Shown one piece after another: positions 11,017 through 20,219 of a stretch of 64,000 bases of DNA. Both the position numbers and the translations under genes were made by a program. Position 1 is the first letter of the stretch; the number at the start of each line of letters is the position of its first letter. The DNA is from JAICYJ01 sp963737445 (GTDB lineage: Bacteria; Actinomycetota; Thermoleophilia; Gaiellales; JAICJC01). The notes beneath the pieces are model-generated. The model saw only the letters and a list, made by a program, of their open reading frames with translations. It was not told the DNA's origin and did no database searches. The stretch lies in the NCBI GenBank assembly GCA_963737445.1, contig CAVTSO010000013.1:1-64000 (forward strand), given 5' to 3'.

Positions 11017-11131
11017 CCCGCACCCCGCGACCGTACGCCCGTACCGCAGGGTGGCCGTTGCGCAGAGGGCGCGAGGACGCGAACACACCACGACAGGTCG
11101 AGAGCGAGGTCGCCTGGCGATCTAGACGAGC

Positions 11132-11147
11132 GTATCTCGAAGTTACG
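11132..11147 (+). repeat. 16-bp direct repeat, copy 1
   Basis: GTATCTCGAAGTTACG occurs here between the SRA-HNH gene and the PD-(D/E)XK gene, and again at 17887 after the integrase. The two copies bracket the replication/integration half of the element. Function unknown; possibly a regulatory or recombination site. Confidence 0.45.
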
Positions 11148-11168
11148 TTCTGGACACTCCTCTGCCTG

Positions 11169-11651
11169 TCAGTCCGACTCCTCCGCGGCAGCCAGGAGGT
11201 GCTGCGTGACGAGATGCCACGCCTCCCGGTAGGGAGTGATGTAGTCGATGGTGCCGAGGGTCATTTTCGTGACGGGCATCGTGGGATGGTGGTTGTTGAA
11301 GTCGTGGACCAGACCCTCCGTCACCTCTCGCGGCAGGACGAAGGCGACTGGCTCCGCCGTCTCCGGTGCGCTGCTGAGTCCCAGGAGCACGATCACGAGG
11401 AAGTCGGGCAGTACGGCCCGCTCGGGCCGCATGGGGATCGCACCGGGGAGCGGGGTGATGCGCCCGCGGTTCGCCTTCACCTGGATCGAGGCAGTCGCGC
11501 CGTCGCGATGGGCGAGCACGTCGGTCGTGGGGTTACCAGCAGGCACCAGTCCCGTATCGACTCCGAACATGTTCAGCCGCATCGCGACGTAGTGCTCGCC
11601 TGCAGCCCCCACGCTCAGGGGCGATGGACCTGAGGCTGCGTCGGTGCTCAT
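11169..11651 (-). CDS. Small PD-(D/E)XK nuclease-like protein
   Basis: A 160-residue protein with the spacing of a PD-(D/E)XK nuclease core: Glu19 in the first helix (GEHYVAMRLNMFG), Asp44 in NPTTDVLAH and Gln57-x-Lys59 in SIQVKA. The rest carries no known specificity domain. Group members with this minimal fold act in restriction, repair or junction cutting. Next to SRA-HNH, a restriction or defence role is plausible but not shown. It is convergent with the SRA-HNH gene. Confidence 0.6.
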   Translation of the reverse strand: MSTDAASGPSPLSVGAAGEHYVAMRLNMFGVDTGLVPAGNPTTDVLAHRDGATASIQVKANRGRITPLPGAIPMRPERAVLPDFLVIVLLGLSSAPETAEPVAFVLPREVTEGLVHDFNNHHPTMPVTKMTLGTIDYITPYREAWHLVTQHLLAAAEESD

Positions 11652-11939
11652 GCGAGATGGCGGGTGGCGAACTGGTTCATCGGCTATGTGTTCGGCATCA
11701 GTGGCCGGAAGCTTGACCTTGCCTCACCGACGACCTGCGCACCATCACGGCCATTATCAACTTGCTTGCCCCGACGGCCTGGGACTCACCCTCGAGGCGC
11801 TGCCCCGCCTTGCAGAATCCGAGCCGACGTGCCCGACGCCCGGGCGAGTTAGACCGCCGAGCTCGTGGGAATGGCGACAGCTTGCCGACGTCTCGGGCGG
11901 CCGCCGCGGAGCGTCCGCCTCGTACCCTACGCTGGCCGG

Positions 11940-12465
11940 ATGGACGGTTCGACTCAGGTAGACGCTACGCAGGTCGCGTTGCTAGCGGGTGGGTTAGCAC
12001 TACTCGGCGCGGCGATCGGGGCGATTATCCCGCCGTTCATCCAATACCGCCTCGAGGCAAGGCGAGAGGCAGAGCGGGTGCGTGGCGCTGCGCGTCTGAT
12101 ACAGGCCCACTTCAAGGAGGTAGAGATTCCGCTCCGCGTTTCGGCGCTCGGCGTGGTGGACGGACGAGTTCATGGTGCAGCGTTTCGGTTATCCAGATGA
12201 GCTGTTGCGCCTCGCCCGCTCACTCGAGCCGGAGCTCTGGCGCATGGTTACGCTGGCCGAGTATGCGATATCTACGCTCATTGGCTTGCGCCCATCGATC
12301 GCGCCGGGCGGCTCGCTCGCGATGAGTCAGAAGCAAGCGGAGCACGCCTTGTCGACGGTGGGAACTGTCGTGGACGCGCAGAAGCGGCTGGCCGCGATCA
12401 GCGGGTTCAAGTATGTCGATCGTGAGGCGGTGCTCGAGGAGGTGAGGAAACATCACCCAGAGTGA
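11940..12465 (+). CDS. Membrane-anchored protein of unknown function, frameshifted
   Basis: The start at 11940 (MDGSTQVDATQ) leads into one transmembrane helix (about residues 11-31) and then a charged helical cytoplasmic part. The frame shifts near 12150-12160: upstream sequence ends …IPLRVSALG, and the other frame continues WWTDEFMVQRFGYPDELLRL to a stop at 12465. The two halves join naturally into one protein of about 175 residues, so a one-base error or a recent mutation is likely. No family recognised. It is followed by another unknown gene on the same strand. Confidence 0.55.
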
Positions 12466-12502
12466 TGGTGCGGACCGCGGCCTCGACGCGGCGCGGCTAT
12501 GG

Positions 12503-13168
12503 GTGCGATCGTTCCAGGCGCTTTGGGTATTCGGCATACCGGAGGAAAGGAGCCGCGAGCTCCGTGCGGTGGCCGTTCACGCAATCTCACTGGGGCGCGC
12601 GCAGTTTGCGTGCGAGCTCGCGTTCGATCGGTACACCACCTCCTTCGCGGCAAACGCGGCGAGCCAGGTGAGTGCGGATGTGTCCGGCGAGCGACAGGCG
12701 ATCCGGCTGCTCAGCGCGGCTGCTGACGCGCATCACTTGCTCGTGTCGGCGCATCTCTTTTGGCGAGAGCTCGAGGCGCTGCGGCGAGACGCGCTCAGCG
12801 AGCGCATGGAAGCAGCGGCGAGTCGTGCGCTGGCCGCGAGCCACAGGGGTAGGCAGCAAGCGAAAGCCGGTCGTGACCATATCGAGCACCTGCACGAGCG
12901 CGTGCTGATTGGACGCTCCCACCGTCACGGTGGCAAGGCCGGATCGATGACGCCGGAAAAGTTCCTCGATAACGTGCTCGTGCTCGAGCCGGAGGCGGTG
13001 CTGTTCGGTGATGAGCGGTTTGATCTACGCGAAATCCGTGACGAAGTGCAGGCCGCAACGAATGCGCTGGACTACGAGGCAGAGCTCCGCTCGAGCGTCC
13101 CGGCAGGTATACACGTGATCACGGTGGACGAGTGGCCGGAAGGCGGCGGGCCGCAAAGCCCGTCCTAA
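12503..13168 (+). CDS. Hypothetical protein
   Basis: An open frame of about 221 residues with GTG as the first standard start. In-frame coding-like sequence (GADRGLDAARLW) extends upstream to 12446, so the true start may be a rare codon or be hidden by an indel. The product is helical, acidic/basic mixed and soluble, with no motif I recognise. It follows the membrane-anchored gene closely, and the two may form a unit. Confidence 0.55.
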   Translation: MRSFQALWVFGIPEERSRELRAVAVHAISLGRAQFACELAFDRYTTSFAANAASQVSADVSGERQAIRLLSAAADAHHLLVSAHLFWRELEALRRDALSERMEAAASRALAASHRGRQQAKAGRDHIEHLHERVLIGRSHRHGGKAGSMTPEKFLDNVLVLEPEAVLFGDERFDLREIRDEVQAATNALDYEAELRSSVPAGIHVITVDEWPEGGGPQSPS

Positions 13169-13529
13169 GGCGAGCTCTGACCAGAGCCATAACCCCGCGT
13201 CGTCCGTCGGCCGTTGCGCGGCCGGGGCTGCTGAACTCCTGTTGGACTGATCGTTTGGTGCGCACTGTGGTGCGGCAAGAGCCGGGCGTTCGGTGCGCGA
13301 CACGACCCCTTTAGGTGCGCGGCTTAGGTGCGCGGCGCGACTCGGCGGAGCGGTCGCGCGCCATAACCCGTGTCCCTGAAAGCGGCTCAAGCGTAACCCC
13401 AAGCAACGAGCGATGCGTTCGTGGCGGCGTGCGGTCGCGTAGCGGCACGTCCAGACCGGTTTCCTTTGGTGCGCGGGGGCTTCGGCTGCCATCAAGGATC
13501 GCCCTGACTGCGGTCGATATCCTTCAGGG
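13169..13529. other. Gene-free stretch with short direct repeats
   Basis: No convincing gene is seen. It contains two adjacent 13-bp copies of TTAGGTGCGCGGC (13311-13336) and several more GGTGCGC words around them (from about 13255 to 13470). Such clustered short repeats can be iterons or operators of an element's replication region, but they are few and GC-rich, so chance is possible. Confidence 0.35.
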
Positions 13530-13730
13530 GTGACCACGCAGCGAAAAAAGCACCCAACGATCATCGACCTGCTGGAGCAGCACGGACTGGAGGGCGAGCG
13601 GCTCATCCAGGGCGTGATCGAGCTGACGAGCACCAGCCGTGAGGGCGCGATCGAGCAGATTCGCTCGGCCCACGGAGAGTTCAGGGGAGACATGCGAATC
13701 GTCCCCGCGGCACCTCGCCGCACAGCCTAG
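13530..13730 (+). CDS. Small protein of unknown function
   Basis: A GTG-started frame of 66 residues (MTTQRKKHPTIIDLLEQHGL…). It has mixed charged and hydrophobic composition and looks like a small helical DNA-binding or accessory protein. A purine-rich CAGGGG lies just before the start. No family recognised. Confidence 0.45.
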   Translation: MTTQRKKHPTIIDLLEQHGLEGERLIQGVIELTSTSREGAIEQIRSAHGEFRGDMRIVPAAPRRTA

Positions 13731-13946
13731 GTTGCGGCGGGTCTGACCGGACTGCGGCCTCTGCCACTCGCGCCGCACATCGCTGAGATGTCGATCTGGC
13801 CGTCATGCAGCCGCGTGGGTGTCTAGACCGAGAACGTCGGGGCTTGCGGTCGGTTCTCGAGAATCCTGCACTTCGTGTAACACGATGTTACGCAACTTGC
13901 CAGAGGTGCAGCAATGACGTCCGACGGCTGCGCGAAGCTTGCGAGC

Positions 13947-14130
13947 ATGATGCACTCGAAGCAGCGACGTCGAGACTCGGCTAGGAGCGCGGGAAGTCCT
14001 GTACCTGCGAGTTCCGGCAGCCACGCGGGCGGAGGTGGCAGCGCTTGCCCGCGAGCGCGGAGTGACGCTGAACGTCCTCGTCCAGGATCTGATCGAAGCG
14101 GCGAACAAACGGAGCGGCACCACGAGGTGA
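13947..14130 (+). CDS. Ribbon-helix-helix-like small protein, probably frameshifted
   Basis: A coding-like stretch reads REVLYLRVPAATRAEVAAL followed by ARERGVTLNVLVQDLIEAAN and a stop at 14130. This is the beta-strand/helix/helix pattern of Arc/CopG/HicB-type proteins. That frame has no usable start. The ATG at 13947 (MMHSKQRRRDS) lies one frame off, so a single-base shift between about 13980 and 14000 is needed. It could be the element's transcriptional regulator or an antitoxin. The next gene starts about 50 bases downstream. Confidence 0.45.
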
Positions 14131-14178
14131 CCGCATGACAGCGGCCGCCTGGCAGGGCGGCCGCAAGACCAACGAGGT

Positions 14179-14640
14179 GTGCTGATGGGAAGCTTAGAAG
14201 GCGGATCGGCTGTCGGGAACACGACAGCGTCATCGGGTCAACAGGACGCGCGGCGGCGTCGGCGCTCAGGCGGGATGCACGTCCTGCGCGTCGCCTCGCC
14301 GTACGCTGAGCAGAGAGCGCTCCTCACCAAGCCCGCGAGCGAGATGACGGCCGCCGAGCGGCGCAGCCTCATGCGGGTGCTGCATCGGCGGCTCTGGCTT
14401 CGGACCGCGGCGGGCACGCTTGTGCCTCGCGTGGCAAGAAGGCCAGCCTCAAGGCCTGTCCCCGCGAACGCATCGCGTCGCCGAGGACGGCGACCGCGCA
14501 GCAGTTCGACCCACCGGCGAGGACACCGGCGCGGACGGGACCCCGACGACCCGGCGGGGCGATCTAGCCACGCGCATGCCCCTGGCCTAGACGGTCAGCC
14601 GGTCGGCCCTTCGAAGAGCGCCGGAGGGCACGATGAGTAG
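14179..14640 (+). CDS. Hypothetical protein, reading frame uncertain after residue 80
   Basis: The frame opens at GTG 14179 or ATG 14185 and overlaps the start of the replication ATPase at 14633. The first 75-80 residues (…EMTAAERRSLMRVLHRRLWL) look coding; the tail is Arg/Pro/Ser-rich and resembles a shifted frame. Alternative frames across 14415-14590 also look protein-like, so the C-terminus is unresolved. No function assigned. Confidence 0.35.
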   Translation: MLMGSLEGGSAVGNTTASSGQQDARRRRRSGGMHVLRVASPYAEQRALLTKPASEMTAAERRSLMRVLHRRLWLRTAAGTLVPRVARRPASRPVPANASRRRGRRPRSSSTHRRGHRRGRDPDDPAGRSSHAHAPGLDGQPVGPSKSAGGHDE

Positions 14641-16162
14641 GCCGATGCGTGACTTGTCCGCCGAGAGGGCTGTTCTCGGCGCAATGCTGCTCAGGGAGGG
14701 TGCGTGTCGGTCGGCCCTGGCCCGCCTGAGCGCCGACAGCTTCTACCTGCCATCGCACGGCCGCGTGTTCGAGGCCATCGCCCTGGCCAATCAACTCGGC
14801 GGTGTTGACGCGATCACCGTCTCCCGCTTCCTCTCCGACGAGGACAAGTTGATCGCTCGCAGCGTAGCGTCCGACGTCCCAGCGACCACGAACGCGCCGC
14901 TGTACATCGACCAAGTCTTGGAGGCAGCCGCCGAGCGGCGACAGGTCGAAGCCGCGCAGCACCTCCTCGAGGCTGCAGGGAAGGGCGACATCATGAAGGA
15001 GGAGCGGCAACGGCTCGTGGAGCGACTAGCCGCAACCCTCGCGACGTTCCCGTTAGCAGATCGTCCCCCGTTCGCTGTCTACAGCACATCGGACCTCTCT
15101 TCGATCCCTCCGCCCGAGTTTCTGATCGAGGAGTACCTCGTGAGAGGCGCGCTGAACATTCTGTTCGGATCCTCTGACCGGTACAAGAGCTTCATCGCGC
15201 TGGACTGGTCGTGCTCGATCGCGGCCGGTATGAACTGGTTCGGGCGGGAGGTGAAGCAGGGGCCAGTCGTGTACGTAGCCGCCGAGGGCGGATCCGGGTT
15301 GTGGCAACGAGTGGAAGCCTGGGCCGCCAGTCGGAACACCTCTCCTCCCGAGATGTTGTGGATACCAGAGCCGATCAACATGTTCGATGCCACGGCGGCA
15401 GCCGCCTTCTCCGACTGGGTCGCCACGCTGCCCGTTGCGCCCCTGCTACTGGTGTTCGACACGGCCGCGCGTTGCATGGTTGGAGCCGACGAGAACAGCA
15501 ATCGCGATGTCGGCGTTGTGATCGATCGTCTCGACGAGATCCGCCGCCGTCACGGGTCGGCTGTGCTCGGTGTTACCCACTCCGGCCATGAAGACAAGAA
15601 GCGCGAGCGTGGGGCGAGTGCTCTAGGAGCGGCGGCCGACGTTCGTGTGATGGCCTCCGGCACCAAACCGTTGTCTGCCGACCTGTCGGTCATCAAGATG
15701 AAGGACAGCGAGAGGGCCAAGCCGATCACGTTGTATCTGGACGAGATTGAGAGCAGCCTCGCCGTAGCTCGCGTCTCGGCGACGCCTCGAACCAATGACC
15801 GGCGAGACGCGATCGTCGAGTTCCTCACGGCGCATCCCGCCTCCTCTCAGTCAGAGATAGAGACGGCGCTTGGGGGGAACCACGCCGAGCTTCGAGTTGT
15901 GCTCCACGGGATGGTGGACTCGGGCGAGGTACAGCGCGAGCCGGGGCCGCGCAAAGCCTTTTTGCACTCGATCGACCTCACCTCGCCCTCCGGTTCAGGC
16001 GCGGTCGGGCGCGGTGAGGCGAGCACACCTGCCCCGACCGCGCCCCACGCCCCCCGCTCTAAGGGGGGCGTGGTCGCGGAGGCTCAGGCGATCTCCCTCG
16101 ACCTCGCCCCGCCTAGCGAGCCAGGGGACGCCAGCGACGAGTCCAGGAGTCGGCCGCAGTGA
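14633..16162 (+). CDS. Replicative helicase-like protein: DnaB N-terminal domain plus RepA-like ATPase
   Basis: A 509-residue protein. Residues about 5-110 match the DnaB N-terminal helical domain (LSAERAVLGAMLL, FYLPSHGRVFEAI, YIDQVLEAAAERR). Residues about 155-380 form a RecA/RepA-like AAA ATPase: a P-loop FGSSDRYKSF, in which Tyr replaces the usual Gly before Lys, the Walker B-like strand LLLVFDTAARC, and GVTHSGHEDKKRERGASAL. The C-terminal 110 residues include a winged-helix-like part and a Pro/Ser-rich tail. The likely role is replication or initiation for the excised element. The stop overlaps the next gene by four bases. Confidence 0.82.
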   Translation: MSRPMRDLSAERAVLGAMLLREGACRSALARLSADSFYLPSHGRVFEAIALANQLGGVDAITVSRFLSDEDKLIARSVASDVPATTNAPLYIDQVLEAAAERRQVEAAQHLLEAAGKGDIMKEERQRLVERLAATLATFPLADRPPFAVYSTSDLSSIPPPEFLIEEYLVRGALNILFGSSDRYKSFIALDWSCSIAAGMNWFGREVKQGPVVYVAAEGGSGLWQRVEAWAASRNTSPPEMLWIPEPINMFDATAAAAFSDWVATLPVAPLLLVFDTAARCMVGADENSNRDVGVVIDRLDEIRRRHGSAVLGVTHSGHEDKKRERGASALGAAADVRVMASGTKPLSADLSVIKMKDSERAKPITLYLDEIESSLAVARVSATPRTNDRRDAIVEFLTAHPASSQSEIETALGGNHAELRVVLHGMVDSGEVQREPGPRKAFLHSIDLTSPSGSGAVGRGEASTPAPTAPHAPRSKGGVVAEAQAISLDLAPPSEPGDASDESRSRPQ

Positions 16163-16437
16163 CGGTGCAGCCATACACCATCACTCTGCCCGCGGATGCC
16201 ATCGAAGCGATCGCGCGTCGCGCTTCCGAGTTGGTTCTCTCAGAGCTTCGCGGGACAGACGCCATCACCTCACCGTGGTTGGCCGGTGCCCAGGCCGCGG
16301 CCGACTACCTCGACCTTCCGAGATCGCGAGTGTACAAGCAACTCACCGACATCCCGCACCACCGGCACGGCGCTCGCCTGATGTTCCGTCGAGACGACCT
16401 GGACGCGTGGTTGGAGCGCCAGCGGGAGGTCGAGTGA
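16159..16437 (+). CDS. Excisionase-like helix-turn-helix protein
   Basis: A 92-residue protein starting at a GTG that overlaps the upstream stop. Its C-terminal half is an HTH_17/excisionase-type domain (SPWLAGAQAAADYLDLPRSR…RLMFRRDDLDAWLERQ). Such proteins bind att-site arms and steer integrase toward excision, or act as small regulators. Its position between the RepA-like gene and the integrase supports an Xis role. Confidence 0.8.
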   Translation: MTVQPYTITLPADAIEAIARRASELVLSELRGTDAITSPWLAGAQAAADYLDLPRSRVYKQLTDIPHHRHGARLMFRRDDLDAWLERQREVE

Positions 16438-16475
16438 CCCTCCACCGGTTTACCTTTCTCCTACCACGTCCTCGA

Positions 16476-16498
16476 AATCCCGCTCTGGGAGCGGGATT
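16476..16498 (+). terminator. Hairpin between xis-like and integrase genes
   Basis: A perfect 10-bp inverted repeat (AATCCCGCTC / GAGCGGGATT) with a three-base loop. No U-tract follows, so it may be a weak terminator or an mRNA-stabilising or attenuating hairpin controlling read-through into the integrase. Confidence 0.5.
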
Positions 16499-16608
16499 GC
16501 GGGGTGTCGCTTGCCTCCCTAGCAGTGGGTCAGGCAGCTACAATGAAGGAGGTGGCCGGGCGACGCGCCAACGCCCCCGGCCGTGGCACCCCAACGTAGG
16601 AGGTTGGA

Positions 16609-17760
16609 ATGCAGCGTGAGGCTACCGTGCGCCGCGACCGCCGGGTGAGTGTGAGAGGTCACCGCGGCGTCTACTACCGCGAAAAGGCCAGCGGCGGCCG
16701 CAGCTACTGCATCGGCTACACCGACGCCGACGGCCGGTGGCGCTGGCAGGCCGTATGCGGTGGGCTGCGACAAGCCGATGCGGCGATCAGCGAGATCCGC
16801 TCCAGGCTGCACCGCGGCGAGCACGTCGCGCCGACCAAGCGCACCTTCCGAGAAGTCGCGGAGGAGTGGTTCGAGTGGAAGTCCCCTGCGCTTCGGCCGC
16901 GTACCCGTGAGATCTATCGTTGGGGACTCGACCAGCACCTGTACCCCGCGCTGGGCAACCGGCGCATCCAGCGGGTCACCGAAACTGACATCGCTGCGTT
17001 CGTCGCCCGCCTTCGCGCTGGGGGACTTGCCGAGTGGTCGATCCGCGCGATCCTGACGCCGCTGTCGGGGACGCTCCGGTACGCCGTGAGACGTCGCGTG
17101 ATCCCGACCAACCCGATGACACTGCTTGAGCGCTCGGAGCGGCCGAGGCAGGGCCGCAAGCGGCTCCGGACGCTCTCCGCCGAGGAGATTGACCGGCTGC
17201 TCGCCGGGGCCGGTGACCGGTGGCGCGTGCTCCTGCAGGCGGCGATCTTCACTGGCCTTCGATCGGGCGAGTTGCTGGGCCTGCGGTGGCAGGACGTAGA
17301 CCTCGACGCGGCGGTGATCCGTGTCCGTTGGCAGCTAGGACGAGACGGCGAGCGGGTTGAACTAAAGACCGCGGCTGCCAGACGCGACGTCCACCTCGCG
17401 CCGTCGCTCGTCAAGACGCTTGCCGCGCACCGGCTATCCACCCCGCGGTCTGCCGCCGTTGACCCCGTGTTCGCCTCGGCGACCGGAGGCGTTCTGGATC
17501 GCCGCAACATGACCCGCCGCGGCGTCGAAGCCGCCGCCAAGCGAGCTGGCCTAACAGGGGTCAGCATGCACGTGCTGCGCCATACCTACGCCAGCGTCCT
17601 CATCGCGGGCGGCTGCAACGTCAAGTACGCGCAGCAGCAGCTTGGCCACACCTCGGCCAGCATGACATTGGACACCTACGCGACCCTTTGGGAGCAGGCT
17701 GGCCAGGCCGAGAAGGCGACTGCGGCGATGGAAGCCCAGTTCGGCCTGGCGATGCGCTAG
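16609..17760 (+). CDS. int: Tyrosine recombinase integrase of the element
   Basis: A phage-type integrase of 383 residues. It has an N-terminal arm-binding/AP2-like part (RGVYYREKASGGRSYCIGYT), a SAM-like core-binding domain (residues about 80-180: TFREVAEEWFEWK…LRPRTREIYRWGLDQHL) and a catalytic domain with Arg in FTGLRSGELLGLRW, Lys in LKTAAARRDV, His321-x-x-Arg324 (HVLRH), His347 (LGHTSASMTLDTY) and nucleophile Tyr357. All catalytic residues are present, so it should be active. A good ribosome-binding site (GGAGG) sits eight bases before the ATG. It presumably recombines the 47-bp tRNA-Val sequence. Confidence 0.93.
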   Translation: MQREATVRRDRRVSVRGHRGVYYREKASGGRSYCIGYTDADGRWRWQAVCGGLRQADAAISEIRSRLHRGEHVAPTKRTFREVAEEWFEWKSPALRPRTREIYRWGLDQHLYPALGNRRIQRVTETDIAAFVARLRAGGLAEWSIRAILTPLSGTLRYAVRRRVIPTNPMTLLERSERPRQGRKRLRTLSAEEIDRLLAGAGDRWRVLLQAAIFTGLRSGELLGLRWQDVDLDAAVIRVRWQLGRDGERVELKTAAARRDVHLAPSLVKTLAAHRLSTPRSAAVDPVFASATGGVLDRRNMTRRGVEAAAKRAGLTGVSMHVLRHTYASVLIAGGCNVKYAQQQLGHTSASMTLDTYATLWEQAGQAEKATAAMEAQFGLAMR

Positions 17761-17886
17761 CCGCGACGACACCTGCCCGTCGGCGGTCATCGGTGATGGG
17801 GCAGGGGCGGCCGTTGTGTAGAAATGGCGGTGGCCAAGGCGCGGCGGCGACTGCCGGGGCCAGTGTCACCGGCGATCCAGGGCGGT

Positions 17887-17902
17887 GTATCTCGAAGTTA
17901 CG
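17887..17902 (+). repeat. 16-bp direct repeat, copy 2
   Basis: Identical to 11132-11147. It lies between the integrase and the AIPR gene; the remaining bases from 17761 to 18029 show no gene. Confidence 0.45.
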
Positions 17903-18029
17903 CTGATGGTGGCTGCGATGAAGGAGTCGCCCCTCTGTTTGACCAGGCGGGGCAGGTCAAGGTTTGGTTCCGTCATGGCCGATAACGGATCGTTGGACGG
18001 CGCCCGCAGCGGCCTTCTATATTCCACCG

Positions 18030-19762
18030 ATGCCGCTGGACCGGATCACCAAGTCGCTATTGGCAGCCTTCGTGGCGAGTGAAGGACTCGGAAAGCTGCC
18101 CGAAGACAAGGCCTTCGAGCGCTTCGCCTGCTTTTGCGTTGTGTCCCGAGAACACCCCGAGACGTTCAACGTCGAGGACGTGGTTGTCAGTGGAGGCAAC
18201 GACACCGGCATCGACGGGATAGCCGTGTTGGTGAACGGCAGCCTCATTACGACGGTCGATGAACTTGAGGACTTGCTTACCGCCTCGGGATACATCGAGG
18301 TTGCGTTCGTTTTCACACAAGCAAAGACGCAAGCCGGTTTCGACGCTGGTGAGATCGGCACGTTTGCGACCGGAGTACGGGACTTCTTTGCCGACGAACC
18401 CGCACTGCCCCGCAACGAGGGGATCGAAGCCGCTGCCGAGCTGCAGGCCGCGATCTACAACCACAGCGCACGCTTTCGCAGGGGAAAGCCGCACTGTCAC
18501 CTGTACTACGCCTGCCCGGGGAAGTGGCAAGGCGACACGCATCTTCAAGGTCGCGTGAACACGGAGGTTCAGGCGCTCAAGGATCTCGGCTTGTTCGCTG
18601 AGGATGGCGTGAGCTTCTACCCAGTCGATGCCGACCGCCTTCAGGCTCTGTATCAGGACACTCAGCAGCGCGTTACGGCGGAGTTCCAGTTCCCGTCTCG
18701 GGCCGTTCTTCCAGACATGGCGGGCGTCGCCGAGGCGTACCTAGGAGTTCTACCGGCCGCCGAGTATCTCACTTTGGTCGTGGACGACGCGGATCAGCTT
18801 CGTCGCTCACTGTTCTACGACAACGTCCGAGACTTCCAGGACTTCAACGCTGTGAACGACCAAATCAGGCAGACGCTTGAATCGCCACAGCGCGGATCGT
18901 TCGCGCTGCTGAACAACGGCATTACCATCGTCGCCCGCCGCATCACGATCACGGGCAACCGGGTCGTCATGGAGGACTATCAGATCGTCAACGGCTGCCA
19001 GACGAGCCACGTCCTGTATCGGGAAAGAGAACACATCACCGACGACGTTCACGTGCCCATCAAGCTGATCGCAACGACCGACGATGACGTGACGAACGCA
19101 GTTATTCAGGCTACTAACTCGCAGACGCCGATTGGCGCAGAGGATCTGCAAGCGCTTACCGCGTTCCAGAAAAAGCTTGAGACTTTCTATGCCGCGTTCC
19201 CGGAGACGCAGCGCTTGTATTACGAGCGTAGATCGAAGCAGTACGACGGCGTGCCTGGCATCGAGAAGGTTCGAATCGTCACCCGCGGGCAGCAGATCCG
19301 ATCGTTCGCGTCGATGTTCTTGGACGAGCCACACAGAGCGGGGCGGTACTTCTCCACACTCTTGAAAGAAATCGGAAACCGGATCTTCGCGAATGATCAT
19401 CAACTGGAGATGTACTACGCGAGTGCTTACGCGCAGTACCGTCTGGAGTTCTTCTTTCGAAGCCGACTGGTCGATCACAAGTACAAGCCTGCGCGCTACC
19501 ACCTACTTATGGCACTCCGACACGCCGCGATGGGTCCGAGCTTGCCGCCACCGAACTCACGCGAAATGCAGCGCCAGTGCGCCACCCTGATCGAGTTGTT
19601 GGCGAATGACACCGAGGCCGTCACGGCCTTCGAGAAGGCATGCGCCGCCGTTACGAGGCCGTCGGGCGTCAGGCACTCACCCGCGACTTGGTGCGGACGC
19701 AGACGTTCACCGACGACGTAATCGCTGCCGTCGCCGCGGCTGCAGCGGCCGGGGCTGCCTAG
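18030..19762 (+). CDS. AIPR family protein with nuclease-like N-terminus, frameshifted near the 3' end
   Basis: A defence-type protein of about 577 residues starting at the ATG at 18030 (MPLDRITKSLL). The N-terminal domain has a PD-(D/E)XK-like set: Glu30, Asp62 in GIDGIAV, Gln97-x-Lys99 in FTQAK. The central AIPR signature follows: LFYDNVRDFQDFNAVNDQI, FALLNNGITIVARR and IVNGCQTSHVL. AIPR proteins were named for abortive phage infection. The frame shifts near 19640-19650 in a GCCGCC run: beyond it the coding sequence continues one frame over as RYEAVGRQALTRDLVRTQTF and ends at 19762. A one-base deletion in the assembly is the simplest reading. Otherwise the protein would end at 19721 with an odd tail. 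Confidence 0.82.
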
Positions 19763-19840
19763 CTCATCGAGCGTGCAGACTACCCGCTCGTGGACCAACG
19801 AGCCGGGGAGGGCCATCGCGGCAAGAGGCGTCGGCCGAGT

Positions 19841-20212
19841 TCATCGTGCCTGGCGTGTCGCGGCCAACATCTTCTCCACCCTCTCCAAGTTCGGCTTGAG
19901 ATTTCGAGGATCATCCAGCGTGATCACCCAAATCGCTCCGCCGACCACCTCGACCCGCATCGGCCACTTCACGTGGTCCCGCCGCACCAACCAAATACGC
20001 TCGCGGTTCGCCGCCCCCATCACATTCCGGGCCTGATCATCCGGCACGAGATCAACCCAACCCAGTCCGGACGGGCGCTGAACGCCGCAGGAATAGACCA
20101 CAAGACTCGGGATTTGGCCGACCAGATCCTCCCTCCCACGACGACGAAGGCCGCCCAGAAGATCCGCAGCGACTCGCGGGAATGTCTCTCGAAAGCTAGG
20201 TGGCGTAGCCAA
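19841..20212 (-). CDS. Hypothetical protein, operon with DUF4279 gene
   Basis: A TTG-started frame of 123 residues that begins seven bases after the upstream DUF4279 stop. It contains a compact alpha/beta-looking core (IWLVRRDHVKWPMRVEVVGG, AIWVITLDDPRNLKPNLERV). No family recognised. Coupling to the DUF4279 gene suggests a functional pair, possibly toxin/immunity or defence related. Confidence 0.6.
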   Translation of the reverse strand: MATPPSFRETFPRVAADLLGGLRRRGREDLVGQIPSLVVYSCGVQRPSGLGWVDLVPDDQARNVMGAANRERIWLVRRDHVKWPMRVEVVGGAIWVITLDDPRNLKPNLERVEKMLAATRQAR

Positions 20213-20219
20213 TGGGCGC

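Noticed and set aside
13311..13336. Iteron array of a replication origin
   Set aside because: Only two clean 13-bp copies; too few and too GC-rich to call an origin.
16544..16600. 18-codon leader peptide upstream of the integrase
   Set aside because: It has an ATG and in-frame stop, but no ribosome-binding site at the right distance and no regulatory codons; too short to support.
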